Shown here: positions 23,834-33,429 of the stretch, in pieces
How the letters are laid out: every line of letters begins with the position of its first letter
Numbering within the stretch: the stretch's first letter is position 1
Source: Parazoarcus communis SWub3 = DSM 12120
GTDB lineage: Bacteria; Pseudomonadota; Gammaproteobacteria; Burkholderiales; Rhodocyclaceae
Direction: 5' to 3'
Assembly (NCBI RefSeq): GCF_003226565.1
Contig: NZ_QKOE01000008.1
Location: forward strand, 1-64,000
Length of the DNA: 64,000 nucleotides
The notes under the pieces: generated by a model
The model's input: only the letters and a program-made list of their open reading frames with translations
Told to the model about the DNA's origin: nothing
Database searches by the model: none
Translations under genes and position numbers: made by a program

Positions 23834-26800
23834 TCAGACGCCCGCCGCCGCATTGCGCACCAGCTGGCGGACGGTACTCATGAATTGTTCCGGGGCGTAA
23901 CGGGTCTGGCAGGTTGCCCAGGCGGCTTGTTGCTGCAGCCGCCAGGCGACATCGTCCTGCAGCAGGCGGGCGATTTCCTGCGCGAAGGTGGTGGAGTCGG
24001 CAGCGCCACGGATGTCTGTTCCATGCTCCCAGGCGAGCTGCTCCACCAACAAGGATGAGGCCACCACGGGAATGCCATGCGCGGCCGCTTCAATGACTTT
24101 CAGTGGCACACCACCGGCAAAGCGGGCCGGGGCGATGAAGACCCGGGCCTGGTCATAATGGGGCGCCAGATCTGCCTGGGCCCCCAGCACCTCCAGGTGT
24201 GTGCCGGCCAGCGCTGCGACGCGGTAGGAGCGGCATTCGCCGACAACGCGCAGGCGAGGTAATGCGGGCAGCCGTTCGCGCAGCTGGGGCAGGACCTCTT
24301 CTACAAACCAAAGCAGGCCGTCCTCGTTGGGCGTGTCGGGGTGCAAGGCACCGACAAAAAGCAGCCCCTGGCGCAGGCTGGCGTCAGGAACATCCCGACG
24401 AACGGAGATGGCGTGGCTGAGCGTCGCGACTTCGTGACCCGCCGAGCGGAAGTGTGCAGCATCAATCGCGGAGACGACGACGCTGCGATAGGTGCCTTGA
24501 GCCTGTTCCAGTTCGGCTTGCAGTCGGGCCTCGGCCTGCTCTGGGGTCAGAGGGCGGCCTTTCGCTGCGGCCTCTCCGATTTCCCGCAAGGCGAACAAGG
24601 CCTCCGAGTCATAAATGATGCGCATATGCTCGAACAGCTCCGGACGCCGTTCACGCAGGGGTTGCAGGGCCTTCAGATTGGGCGGGCGGCTGACCCAGAG
24701 CACATCGTAGACGTCACGTCGCTGCTCGAGGAAGCGCTCGAGTCCGGCCATGCCGAAGCTCGGGCCCAGCATGACTTCAGTGCTATGCGGAAGGGAGGCA
24801 TACACCGCCTCCCAATCGTCTTCGAACCGCCACAGGGGGTACAAGGTTACCGGCCAGCCTTCCAGCGCCTGCAGTACCAGGCGCGCCCGGGGTAGCCCCC
24901 CGCCACGGGCCATGTGGGGTACTTCGTTCTCCAGCATCAGGATGCGGGGCTTGCGCGGATTGTCGGTGGGTGAATGCCAGCGGTCTCCATCCAGGGGGAC
25001 GGGGCGGGGGGACGGCTGCTGCGCCAGCCAGTTATGCTGCTTTGCCAGAAAGCGGCGGCGGTTGTCACGCATCCGTTGTTCGGCCTCGCCGTTGCCGGCG
25101 CTACCCCATTCCAGATGCTCCACCAGCACCCTCGGCTCGTAGACAACGCGGAAGCCTGCCTGCCAGACCCTTACGCAAAAGTCGCTGTCTTCGTAGTAGG
25201 CAGGCGCGTAGTCCGGGTCGAAACCACCCAGCATGTGCCACAGGGGGGTCGGTACTGCCAAGTATACGCCAGAGCAGTAGTCGGTATCGCGACTGGCCAT
25301 GGCTGCAGGTGACCAGGGGGCTTCGCCGCGGCCGACGCCCAAGGCAGAACCATCCCGGAAAAGGGTGTTGCCTGCTTCTTGAAGTCCGCCGGACATGAGT
25401 ACGATGCGCCCCCCCAGGGCGCCAATCGAATGGTCCTGCTCCAGCCGCGTGACGGTCTGTGCCAGTGCGCCCGCTTGCACGATGGCGTCATTATTCAGGA
25501 AAAGCAGATGGCGACCACGAGCAAGGGCCGCCCCCTGATTCGCCGCCAGCAGGAAACCATGGTTTTCGCTGTTTCGGATGATGCGTGCGCCTTGTACGCG
25601 ATCGAGCAGTTGGCCGGTTTCCGCACCGGAGGCATTGTCCACAATGATGACTTCAAAGTCGGTGTCACGTTGATCGGCCAGGGCCTGCAGCGTGCGCAGA
25701 CTGAGACCCGCTTGCTTGTACAGCACGATGATCACCGAGAGCGCCGGGACGTCCTCGGGGAAGGAAAAATGAATTTGCGCTTGCTTTTCCAACCAGGTTT
25801 CGAGCCTGCGGCGGGCGAGTTCCCGTACCCACTGTTTCGGGTCGGAAGAAGACCCGGTTTCAACATGCTTATTGATCCAGCTGGTGCAGCGCGCCTCAAT
25901 CTGCTGCGCCAGGCGTCGGCCATCAGTAAGAGAGGAGCTGCGTATGCGCTGGCGTAGCGCCAGGCGGTGGGCGGTCAAGGCGGTCGCATTGCTCGCCAGT
26001 TGCACGGCAAGGGTGATGAAACCGTCGGCACTGTCTGCTACCCAGGTGTCCAGCCCCAGGGCTGACAGAATGGACAGTCCTTGGCGTGCCCCGGCCCAGT
26101 CTCCCGCGCGAGATACCACCGGCACGCCCATCCACAAGACGTCCAGCGTGCTGAGACCACCGTTGCCGGGGAAGCTGTCGAGCACCAGATCAATCTGCTG
26201 CAGCCATTCAAGCAAGCTTTCGTAGCCTCTGGGGGGATCGAACTCGATGCGCTCGGCGACCACCCCGTGGACTGCCATGAAGCCAAGGATCTCCCTGCGC
26301 TGGGGCCAGTCGTCACTCACCAGACCGATGAATCGGATGCGCGACTCGGGTACCGCCGCGACAATGCGGGCAAAGGTGTCAAGCGTGACGGGGTTGAGGC
26401 GGAGGCCGCGGGCGGTGACGCCAAAGGTGATTCTGCCGCAGCTCAGCGAGGGAGGGGGGTGCGGGGTGGGGGCGTGTTCTGGGGGGGACCAGCTCCACTG
26501 CCCTCCTTCCAGCCACCAGACCGCCTCTTCGTAGCCGTGCTGATGTTCCAGAGGAAGGGCAGCCGAATCGCTGAGTAGCACATCGAACAGCCCCCCGGAT
26601 GTGCCCCAGCAGCCCAGCCAGCCAATTTGCAGTGGGGCAAGGCGTCTGGCGTAAAGGGTGAGCAGCAGGTCCTGCCCTTCGAATGGATGCAGGCCGCCAG
26701 CATCAATCACGACATCGACCTGGTTTGCGGAGCAGGAGTCTGCCAGCTCGTCAGGTTGCAGCGGATGCTGGTGGACGTGAGCGGGCAACCCGGCCAAGTG

Positions 26801-29023
26801 CAGGTTGCTGTAGACGAACACTTCTACCTGGGTCGGATCGTGGCCCGCCATGACCGGAACGAGCAACCGTTCATGCTGCTGGCTGGCGATGTAGGCGATA
26901 CGCAAGCGGGCAGTGCTTCGTCCTGAGGGTTTGGCTCCCCAATGCTTTGACAGACCAGCCTCAAGCTTGAGTTGCCGGAAAGCGCTGCGTGCCTGGAAGG
27001 CCAGTTTCTCTGGCGTCAATGTTGAATCCAGCGAGGCCGCATAGAGGCTGGCGTAGGAAAACCAGGGCTCGCTGGGAAAGGCAGCAGCGCTGATTTGCGC
27101 AAGCCGGGTCAGGTAGGCATTGCCGTAGCGAGCGACGGCCTCGGCCAGCGCCTGCTGGCAGGCTGTCTTCCACACTGGCCATGGCAGCAAGGCGCACAGT
27201 GTACGTACTTCGCTTACCCCCAGACCGAGTAGCCGCACCAACATGGGGGCACTCTCATCAAGTCGCTGCCGGCACCTGGTCAGGACACGGTCCCGCCAGT
27301 CAGGGATGGGGCAGGCGCCGAGGCTTTCCGTAAGTAGCCGGGTTTCCAGCATCAAGGCACTGGGCCATTCTGGCCGTACTGTGTGCAAGGCTTCGACGGT
27401 TTTCAGGCCTTCTGCGAACCTTCCGGCGCGCAGCCGTACTTCGGCAAGCTCCAGCAAGATAACCGGGTTGTCCGGTGCCAGCTCGCAAGCGCGCAGGAAT
27501 GCCAGTTCAGCATGGCCCAGGCGATGGTCGGCAACATAAATCCAGCCGAGTTGGCGCAGGCTGTCGATGCGCGCAGGGTCCAGTTCCAGCGCCGTATCGA
27601 TGGCGTCCTCTGCCTCAGAAAGCCGTTTTTGCTGGTAGCGCACCTGCGACAAGGCTCGCCAGGCCTCTGCGTTTGCGGGCTCGGCAACGACGGCGTCTTC
27701 AGCATGTCGGGATGCCGTTGCAAGTTCACCCGCCGCGGCCAGGATAAAGGCGGCCTGAATCAGCGCAGCGGACTCTCCTTGGCGCAGTGTGAGCAGGCGG
27801 AGGGCTGCGTCCACGGCGACTGGACGATCATCTTGCTCGTGCGCGGTCCAGCCCAGGGTGCGCAAGGCTTCGATGTTTGCAGGATTGAGCCGGAGCGCCC
27901 GTGCCAGCGCAAGTCGGGCCCTCGAATGCCGTCCCCTACGGAGGTGTACCACAGCCAAAAGGCGCCATAGGTCGCTGTGAGACGGGGTCTTGCGCAGCCG
28001 TCGCAGCAGCAGATGACGGGCTTCGTCGTGACGTCCAAGGTCAAGCAGTGCCCGGACCATCAGGTCCTGGGCTGGTTCGGAGTCGGGTTGCTGGCGCAGC
28101 ACGTGCTCCAGCAGCCAGTGGGCGTCCACGGGCCTGCCCCAGTCCAGCTGCAAACTTGCACGACGCATCAGTGCATCGGTGATGCTCATGTCCCGCTGCT
28201 GAACTTCGTTGAACGCCTGATCGGCAGCATGCAACTCACCCGACTCGTGCTGGAACACACCCAGCTGATGCCATCCGGCGACATGGTCGGGATGGCGTTG
28301 GGTGAGTCGGGTTGCGATGTCGACGGCCGCTTTCCTGCAGCCCAGCTTCCAGGTGAGCCTGGCCAGCTCCAGCAGTAGCGCCGGCTCGTCGGAAAAGCTT
28401 GCGAGCCCGTCTTCCAGTGTGTTCCGGGCCGCATCGGGCTGCCTCAACGCATCTTGGCATTGGGCAAGATGAAGATGCAGCGGGACTTGTTCCGGGGCAT
28501 CGGAAGCCAGTGTTTCTATGGCTTCATCATAAGTTGAGCTGGCTTCCGCGTATAGCTCCAGAGACTGCAGCAGCCAGCCAGTTTGCAGCAGACGGGCGGG
28601 AGTGCGCTCGGCTGTCAGCGCGAGCCGCGCCCAGATCAGGGCCTCCGGTAACTGCCCCAGGTCGTGCAGCACCCAAGCCAGGGTAAACGCGGCTTCGTGC
28701 AGCATCGGGTCCAGCTGGCAGGCACGGCGAAGGGCCTCACTGGCCGTACGGGTTTGCCCGTGGCGCAGCGCCAGCAAGCCGCAGTACCAGTGCAAGGGGG
28801 CGTAGTGCGGAGCACCGGTGCAGGCCGGGTTCAGCACGGCGGCGGCTGCATCCAGGCGGTTGTCATCCAGAAGGAAATAGCCGAGTGCGGCGGCGGCTTG
28901 GGGGGGGGCGGGTTCAGATGCGCAGACTTGCTCTGCAAGACTCAGCGCCCGTTGTCGGTCACCCGCTGCAAAAGCCTGCCAGGCCCGCTCGATCAGCCCG
29001 TCGATCTGGCGCTGCTCATCCAT
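23834..29023 (-). CDS. Giant glycosyltransferase: TPR array + GT41-like + GT2 + GT4 domains
   Basis: A 1729-residue cytoplasmic protein. Residues ~1-620 are a long array of tetratricopeptide repeats (many ALxLDP-type helices). Residues ~706-1060 resemble the catalytic part of O-GlcNAc transferase/SPINDLY (LRIAYIASQQHE, APLQIGWLGCWGTSGG, LDSFPGNGGLSTLDVLWMGVPVVS). Residues ~1094-1330 are a GT2 fold (LSVIIVLYKQ, VIIVDNASG, LFLNNDA, YYEDSDFCVRV). Residues ~1358-1729 are a GT4-like domain (GGGLPRARL; FAGGVPLKVIEAAAHGIPVVAS). ATG 29023 is chosen because it is two bases after the previous stop; the frame is open further up without homology. It could build several linkages or glycosylate a protein bound by the TPRs; which is unknown. 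Confidence 0.85.
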   Translation of the reverse strand: MDEQRQIDGLIERAWQAFAAGDRQRALSLAEQVCASEPAPPQAAAALGYFLLDDNRLDAAAAVLNPACTGAPHYAPLHWYCGLLALRHGQTRTASEALRRACQLDPMLHEAAFTLAWVLHDLGQLPEALIWARLALTAERTPARLLQTGWLLQSLELYAEASSTYDEAIETLASDAPEQVPLHLHLAQCQDALRQPDAARNTLEDGLASFSDEPALLLELARLTWKLGCRKAAVDIATRLTQRHPDHVAGWHQLGVFQHESGELHAADQAFNEVQQRDMSITDALMRRASLQLDWGRPVDAHWLLEHVLRQQPDSEPAQDLMVRALLDLGRHDEARHLLLRRLRKTPSHSDLWRLLAVVHLRRGRHSRARLALARALRLNPANIEALRTLGWTAHEQDDRPVAVDAALRLLTLRQGESAALIQAAFILAAAGELATASRHAEDAVVAEPANAEAWRALSQVRYQQKRLSEAEDAIDTALELDPARIDSLRQLGWIYVADHRLGHAELAFLRACELAPDNPVILLELAEVRLRAGRFAEGLKTVEALHTVRPEWPSALMLETRLLTESLGACPIPDWRDRVLTRCRQRLDESAPMLVRLLGLGVSEVRTLCALLPWPVWKTACQQALAEAVARYGNAYLTRLAQISAAAFPSEPWFSYASLYAASLDSTLTPEKLAFQARSAFRQLKLEAGLSKHWGAKPSGRSTARLRIAYIASQQHERLLVPVMAGHDPTQVEVFVYSNLHLAGLPAHVHQHPLQPDELADSCSANQVDVVIDAGGLHPFEGQDLLLTLYARRLAPLQIGWLGCWGTSGGLFDVLLSDSAALPLEHQHGYEEAVWWLEGGQWSWSPPEHAPTPHPPPSLSCGRITFGVTARGLRLNPVTLDTFARIVAAVPESRIRFIGLVSDDWPQRREILGFMAVHGVVAERIEFDPPRGYESLLEWLQQIDLVLDSFPGNGGLSTLDVLWMGVPVVSRAGDWAGARQGLSILSALGLDTWVADSADGFITLAVQLASNATALTAHRLALRQRIRSSSLTDGRRLAQQIEARCTSWINKHVETGSSSDPKQWVRELARRRLETWLEKQAQIHFSFPEDVPALSVIIVLYKQAGLSLRTLQALADQRDTDFEVIIVDNASGAETGQLLDRVQGARIIRNSENHGFLLAANQGAALARGRHLLFLNNDAIVQAGALAQTVTRLEQDHSIGALGGRIVLMSGGLQEAGNTLFRDGSALGVGRGEAPWSPAAMASRDTDYCSGVYLAVPTPLWHMLGGFDPDYAPAYYEDSDFCVRVWQAGFRVVYEPRVLVEHLEWGSAGNGEAEQRMRDNRRRFLAKQHNWLAQQPSPRPVPLDGDRWHSPTDNPRKPRILMLENEVPHMARGGGLPRARLVLQALEGWPVTLYPLWRFEDDWEAVYASLPHSTEVMLGPSFGMAGLERFLEQRRDVYDVLWVSRPPNLKALQPLRERRPELFEHMRIIYDSEALFALREIGEAAAKGRPLTPEQAEARLQAELEQAQGTYRSVVVSAIDAAHFRSAGHEVATLSHAISVRRDVPDASLRQGLLFVGALHPDTPNEDGLLWFVEEVLPQLRERLPALPRLRVVGECRSYRVAALAGTHLEVLGAQADLAPHYDQARVFIAPARFAGGVPLKVIEAAAHGIPVVASSLLVEQLAWEHGTDIRGAADSTTFAQEIARLLQDDVAWRLQQQAAWATCQTRYAPEQFMSTVRQLVRNAAAGV

Positions 29024-29025
29024 TT

Positions 29026-29790
29026 TCAGCGGCTTGCCTGGGCGCTGGTCAGCCCATCTGGTCGTTCGCAAACCACGGTAAACAAGGGCACAGTCCGGTT
29101 TTCTGACGGCTGGCTCTGGTGGTGGAACAGTATGCGGGATTCGGTGAACCCCAGCAGCCCCAAAGCAGAAATGAAGAACTGGGGCGTGAATTGCCACCAG
29201 GTATGCACCTGCTGTGCGCCCTGATGGGGTAGCAACATACAGACAGGGAGATCACCCAGGCTGGGGTTCCAGAGCTCGGTAACGATCACTGTGCGCCTGG
29301 TCCGACGGGCAACGCTCTCCAGGATGTCGAAGGGGCGGCGGCAATGCAGCAGCACGGAGGCAAGCAAGCTGATGTCGAACTTGCCCGCGGCTTCCGGGAT
29401 GTTGCATGGATCGGCTTCAATCAGCTGGACGCTTGACTGCTTTTCGTCATGCACGTACCAGAATGAGTTGCGTACCCGCTCGATATGGCCAGTAAACTCG
29501 TCTCGCCATTTTTCGGTGTCATAACCTTCGATCGGGACGGTATCCCAAAGGTGTGACATGGGGGGCTCCAGGCAGGTGACCTGGGCGCCTGCCGCTTCCA
29601 TGTGAAAGGAGAGGAAGCCACTGGCCGGACCAATTTCCAGCACTGACCGGCCATCGAAGTCCACGTTGCCAAGATATTCCGAGGTCGCCAGCCGGAGGTC
29701 CCAATCACCCACGACCTCGCCATCAGCCAGCGTGTAGGAGTGGTAGAAGCGGCAATCCTCGCGGCGAGGCTTTCGGGGAGGGACGAACAT
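29026..29790 (-). CDS. SAM-dependent methyltransferase
   Basis: A ~254-residue class I methyltransferase: SVLEIGPASGFLSFHMEAAGAQ, CLEPP in motif II, and FDISLLASVLLHCRRPFDILESVARRTRRTVIV. DCRFYHSYTLADGEVVGDWDLR at the N-terminus is a pattern seen in methyltransferases of surface-glycan and methanogenesis-unrelated clusters. AGGA eight bases before ATG 29790 supports this start over the upstream TTG 29841. It overlaps nothing but is followed after two bases by the giant glycosyltransferase, so they are co-translated. Substrate unknown. Confidence 0.8.
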   Translation of the reverse strand: MFVPPRKPRREDCRFYHSYTLADGEVVGDWDLRLATSEYLGNVDFDGRSVLEIGPASGFLSFHMEAAGAQVTCLEPPMSHLWDTVPIEGYDTEKWRDEFTGHIERVRNSFWYVHDEKQSSVQLIEADPCNIPEAAGKFDISLLASVLLHCRRPFDILESVARRTRRTVIVTELWNPSLGDLPVCMLLPHQGAQQVHTWWQFTPQFFISALGLLGFTESRILFHHQSQPSENRTVPLFTVVCERPDGLTSAQASR

Positions 29791-29848
29791 GAGTGGGTTC
29801 CTGCTCACAGGGCAGGCCTGTGGAAATGGATTGAAGGTCAATAGTGCG

Positions 29849-30883
29849 TCAGCGGATACCGTGAGCAGCCAGCTGGGTCAGCATCGTGTCGATGATGAAC
29901 GGGGTGGAGAGTACATGCTCTGTGGCCTGTTGCCTGGCTGCGGCACTGAAGCTGCCCGTATCACGCTCGTTATAAAGGCGGCGTAGCGCCTGAACCCAGT
30001 CGGAAAGCGGGGCATGAGGGTCTACGACGAGCCCTCCATCACCGACCAGTCTGGGTAGCGCCCCCCGGCTGCTCGCCAGTACGGGCAAGCCGTTGAGCTG
30101 GGCTTCGACCACCGTACGGCCAAAAGACTCCTCCCATACCGAGGGCATCAGCAGTACGCGGGCTTCATGATAAACCTGCCGCATGTCCTGGGTTGGACCG
30201 CGCCATTCAATGTTGCCGAGCATCTGCGCCCTTGTCTGGCAGTGGCTGCGCCACTGGGGGGCGAGGCTCCAGCTTTCCAGGACCAGGAAGGGGAGTTCGG
30301 GGCAGGCGGCAGCCAACCCGAACATGATTTCCACGCCCTTGATGGGCGTGGGATTGACGAACAGTACCTTGTTGCCGGTTTCCGTGACGACGTAACGCTC
30401 TGGTGCAATGATGGGGGGGACCACCGTACAGTCGATGCCACAAAGGGTGCGCCAGCGTTCGGCGGTGAAGTCGGAATTGGCGAAGTACAGCAGGGATGCG
30501 TCGGGCAGCAGGGTTCCGGCCAACTGGTGGGTTTCCACATTGTGGAGATAGACTGCAGTGGGGCGACCGGTGGCGAGACTGGCCAGTACCATGGGCAGCA
30601 GGGCCGTACCGCTTTGTACCACGATCGCAGTGGCATTCCAGGCGGCGGCGGCCATGGCCAATGCGCTCTCAGGTGTGGCGCTGCGCATGACCAGGTAGCC
30701 CAGTTCCTCGTCACAGCGCGCCGGGCGGCTGGGGTCCGCGTTTCCGTGCTCACATTGGCCGCATAGTACGGCCACCTCAGCCCCCAGGTCCTTGATTGCC
30801 AGGCACAGGTCATGGGTCGTGGTCTGCAGTCCGCCCTGGATATCGGGAAGATGGGGGTAATTCGAGACGAAAAGAATACGCAT
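29849..30883 (-). CDS. Glycosyltransferase family 4 protein
   Basis: A 344-residue GT-B fold enzyme. The N-terminal domain begins MRILFVSNYPHLPDIQGGLQTTTHDL, with the usual GG loop; the C-terminal nucleotide-sugar domain contains VLFVNPTPIKGVEIMFGLA, VLLMPSVWEESFGRTVVEAQLNGLPVLAS and GGLVVDP, with the EX7E-like motif of GT4 retaining enzymes. It is the first gene of the glycan operon that continues through the methyltransferase and the giant glycosyltransferase. Donor and acceptor are unknown. Confidence 0.85.
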   Translation of the reverse strand: MRILFVSNYPHLPDIQGGLQTTTHDLCLAIKDLGAEVAVLCGQCEHGNADPSRPARCDEELGYLVMRSATPESALAMAAAAWNATAIVVQSGTALLPMVLASLATGRPTAVYLHNVETHQLAGTLLPDASLLYFANSDFTAERWRTLCGIDCTVVPPIIAPERYVVTETGNKVLFVNPTPIKGVEIMFGLAAACPELPFLVLESWSLAPQWRSHCQTRAQMLGNIEWRGPTQDMRQVYHEARVLLMPSVWEESFGRTVVEAQLNGLPVLASSRGALPRLVGDGGLVVDPHAPLSDWVQALRRLYNERDTGSFSAAARQQATEHVLSTPFIIDTMLTQLAAHGIR

Positions 30884-30928
30884 GCGCGGAGGCTTGGCCC
30901 TGGGGTTGGAGCGGGGACTGTCCTGTTA

Positions 30929-31780
30929 TCAGGATTGGATGTTGGTCTGGCTGGTGCCCAGCAGGGTTTGCAAGGTATTGCTTGGATTGGTGCTGAGCTG
31001 GTTCTGGGTGGTCGTTTGCAGCCGGTCACTTGCAAGGATTGCGTTGGGCTGCTGAGTCCCCGAAGGCCGATCGCTGGTGCTGATCAGCACGGTAGGCTGA
31101 CTGGGGCTGGGGCTGGGGCCGGGACTGGAGGAAGAGATGGAATTGGGCGAGTTGAAGTGATTGGCGCCCAATGTCTGGGCTGAGATGCGCTGAGGGGGGC
31201 TAATCGTGTTGTTGGTGATGCTTGTGCCAAAACCTGGGCGGGTGACCGTCTGGGTTTGGCCGGAATTTTCGGTCACCCTCATCTGCTGACCGAACAGGAA
31301 GGTTGCACTGGTACTGTTGCCCGTGGTTTCTATGGTTGAGATGCCGCCGGAAATTTCAACCTTTCCTTGAGGTGTTCCGATCACGGTGGGATTGTTCTTG
31401 CTGATATGGCCACCGACCACGCGCAGGGAGCCGCGGTTCAGCGTAAGACCGATCTGACCAAGGCGGCTGCTGGTGTCGTAGCTGAAGGTCTCAATGATGA
31501 CTTCGGAATCAGGCCCAATCGTGACCGCCGATTGATCAAGGAAGAGGATGTGCAATCGGCCTTCTGCATTGGTCCGCAGCTTCTGGCCTGGCAGAACCTC
31601 TGCACCTACGTGCAACACCTGGTCACCAGCAGCAAAGCTGGCGCCTGCAGTCGTCGCGGTGACGACTCCGGCCTGGATGGGCTGATTCGGCTGGGGGGAC
31701 TGAGCCATGGCCGTTGGCAGCGCAGCCGTACTCAGTGCGGCGGCGAACCACAGGTCTTTGGAAATGGGCGGCGGGGACAT
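30929..31780 (-). CDS. Exported FecR-domain protein
   Basis: A 283-residue protein with a signal peptide (cleavage after AMA, near residue 26), a FecR domain (AGDQVLHVGAEVLPGQKLRTNAEGRL, TIGPDSEVIIETFSYD, GSLRVVGG) and a Ser/Pro/Gln/Thr-rich low-complexity tail. Unlike true FecR it has no anti-sigma domain or membrane helix, so it is probably a periplasmic or surface component, not a sigma regulator. AGGAG lies six bases before ATG 31780. It follows the TPR/barrel gene by 49 bases on the same strand, and this pairing is likely functional. Confidence 0.75.
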   Translation of the reverse strand: MSPPPISKDLWFAAALSTAALPTAMAQSPQPNQPIQAGVVTATTAGASFAAGDQVLHVGAEVLPGQKLRTNAEGRLHILFLDQSAVTIGPDSEVIIETFSYDTSSRLGQIGLTLNRGSLRVVGGHISKNNPTVIGTPQGKVEISGGISTIETTGNSTSATFLFGQQMRVTENSGQTQTVTRPGFGTSITNNTISPPQRISAQTLGANHFNSPNSISSSSPGPSPSPSQPTVLISTSDRPSGTQQPNAILASDRLQTTTQNQLSTNPSNTLQTLLGTSQTNIQS

Positions 31781-31829
31781 CGCTGACTCCTCGGGCGATC
31801 AGTATTGGCTTTGTTGGAATGAACAGTAC

Positions 31830-33221
31830 TTAGAACAGGTACACGACAGAGGCTTGCAATGACGTGTTCCTGTTGTCATAGTTGGGCAGGCTGGAATGGG
31901 TTTTCAGGTGTTCCAGGCGCCACTGAATCGACCATTTGTCGTCCATGGGAATCGTGAGGCTGGCACCGAAGCGCAACTCGTTGTCCTTGCGGGTCCGGTC
32001 AGCATTGATGGTGGGATCGCCCGCACCATACCTGCGCTGCGAGGCCCCCGTCCAGAGCGAGCTCAGCCAGTAGTCACCGTTGTCGCTGAATGGATTGGCG
32101 TGTCTCACGAAGTAGGTGAGCTGCAACTCCTGGCTGGTGTAGTCGTAATATGCCTTGCTGGTGTCGTGATCACGCAGGGCGAGTTCTGCGCTCAGTACCT
32201 GGCCGGGCGCCAACTCGCGCATCAGTCGCAAACGCAATCCGTTATCAGGCCCGCCCAACTGATTTGCGTCAGGCACATCTACCCGTGACGCGTAGTCATA
32301 GTGGCGGTATTCATAGGTCGCCTCGGCGAGGGTGCGCTCATTGAAACGGTATTCGACGTCGACGCCGACCCCCGCAGTGCTAAGGTACTGGTGCTTCTGT
32401 GCCAGTAGTTCTGCGGCAATCAGGTGCGGGCGTATCCGGAGTGCCGGCAGCAGGATGGGGGCCGGTTTGAAACGGATTCCGCTGGTGATCTCCAGCAGTG
32501 CAAGATCATAGGGTTCCGTCTGATCGGCCCGCAGCTTGCTGCCCGATGAAGAGCGATAGTCAACAACCTGGGCCACCAGGGAGCTGATCACCGAAGCCTC
32601 ATTCTGCAGTCCAAGATCGTAACGATGGTCCACGCGGGCGGTCAGTTGCACATCCGTGTCGGAGTCCGGCTTGAGTTCGCGGTTCTGCGGTACCAGGGCT
32701 CCATTGGCATACACCATGTCCCTATGACTGCGGGCATTGGGGTTGGACTGGTGGCGAAGGCCGAGTATCACGAAGCCGCTGAACTGCGAGGTTTGGTTGC
32801 GTGCCGCTACATCGCGGAGCAGTGCATTTGCCTGGGCGCGGTGTTCGTCGGCAAGGCGCTTGTCCTCGAGTGCGCTCCGCAACAGCGCCTCAGACATGCC
32901 ATAGGAGCCCATACGGTAATACAGCACGGCCAGTTCCAGTCTGATGCTGGGCGGTGCGTCAGGGTTGATCAGCATGCTTTCAAGCGCTGCCACCCCTCCT
33001 TCGTAGTTTCCAGCTTCGACAAGCAGACGGGCATAGCGCATGTTGAGCGCCATATCCGAAGGTGTGCGGGTGAGTTCCTTGAAAGCCTCATCAACCTGGC
33101 GATCCAGAGGAATATTCGCACCGGATACCTGCGCCAAGGAAACGCCGCAAAGGCAGCAAAGCGTTGTTGCAGTCGCCCAGCGCCATGCCAGGGTCCGGAG
33201 AGAAAAAGATGGGGCGCGCAA
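31830..33221 (-). CDS. TPR/beta-barrel outer-membrane protein
   Basis: A 463-residue exported protein. After a signal peptide (ending SLAQ, about residue 31) come TPR-like helices (DQ..EAFKELTRTPSDMALNMRYARLLVEAGNYEGGVAALESML in pieces, residues ~40-145), and then about 300 residues of alternating amphipathic strands ending in Phe (SLQASVVYLF), the signature of an outer-membrane barrel. The layout resembles surface-lipoprotein assembly modulators (Slam) and related export pores. The start is TTG 33221, supported by AAGGAG six bases before it. It precedes the exported FecR-domain gene, a plausible passenger or periplasmic partner. Confidence 0.75.
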   Translation of the reverse strand: MRAPSFSLRTLAWRWATATTLCCLCGVSLAQVSGANIPLDRQVDEAFKELTRTPSDMALNMRYARLLVEAGNYEGGVAALESMLINPDAPPSIRLELAVLYYRMGSYGMSEALLRSALEDKRLADEHRAQANALLRDVAARNQTSQFSGFVILGLRHQSNPNARSHRDMVYANGALVPQNRELKPDSDTDVQLTARVDHRYDLGLQNEASVISSLVAQVVDYRSSSGSKLRADQTEPYDLALLEITSGIRFKPAPILLPALRIRPHLIAAELLAQKHQYLSTAGVGVDVEYRFNERTLAEATYEYRHYDYASRVDVPDANQLGGPDNGLRLRLMRELAPGQVLSAELALRDHDTSKAYYDYTSQELQLTYFVRHANPFSDNGDYWLSSLWTGASQRRYGAGDPTINADRTRKDNELRFGASLTIPMDDKWSIQWRLEHLKTHSSLPNYDNRNTSLQASVVYLF

Positions 33222-33429
33222 TGGGGGCTCCTTGATGCTGCAGTCAGATAGTGGCCGAGATTGTATCCTTTTCGTAAGCTTCCCGCGTCGGGAGGCCTTG
33301 CTGGGGAAAACGTGTCGGTGACGCTGGCCCGGCCTGAGCCGTTTGATGCGAGTGCGAACAGCGCGAGCAGCTACGCAGCTCGATCAATACGAGATGGACG
33401 AGGCATTGGCAACTTTGATGCCACGGGCC

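Noticed and set aside
30929-31780. A second FecI/FecR signalling pair
   Set aside because: The FecR-domain protein here has a signal peptide and no anti-sigma domain, and no sigma factor gene is near it.
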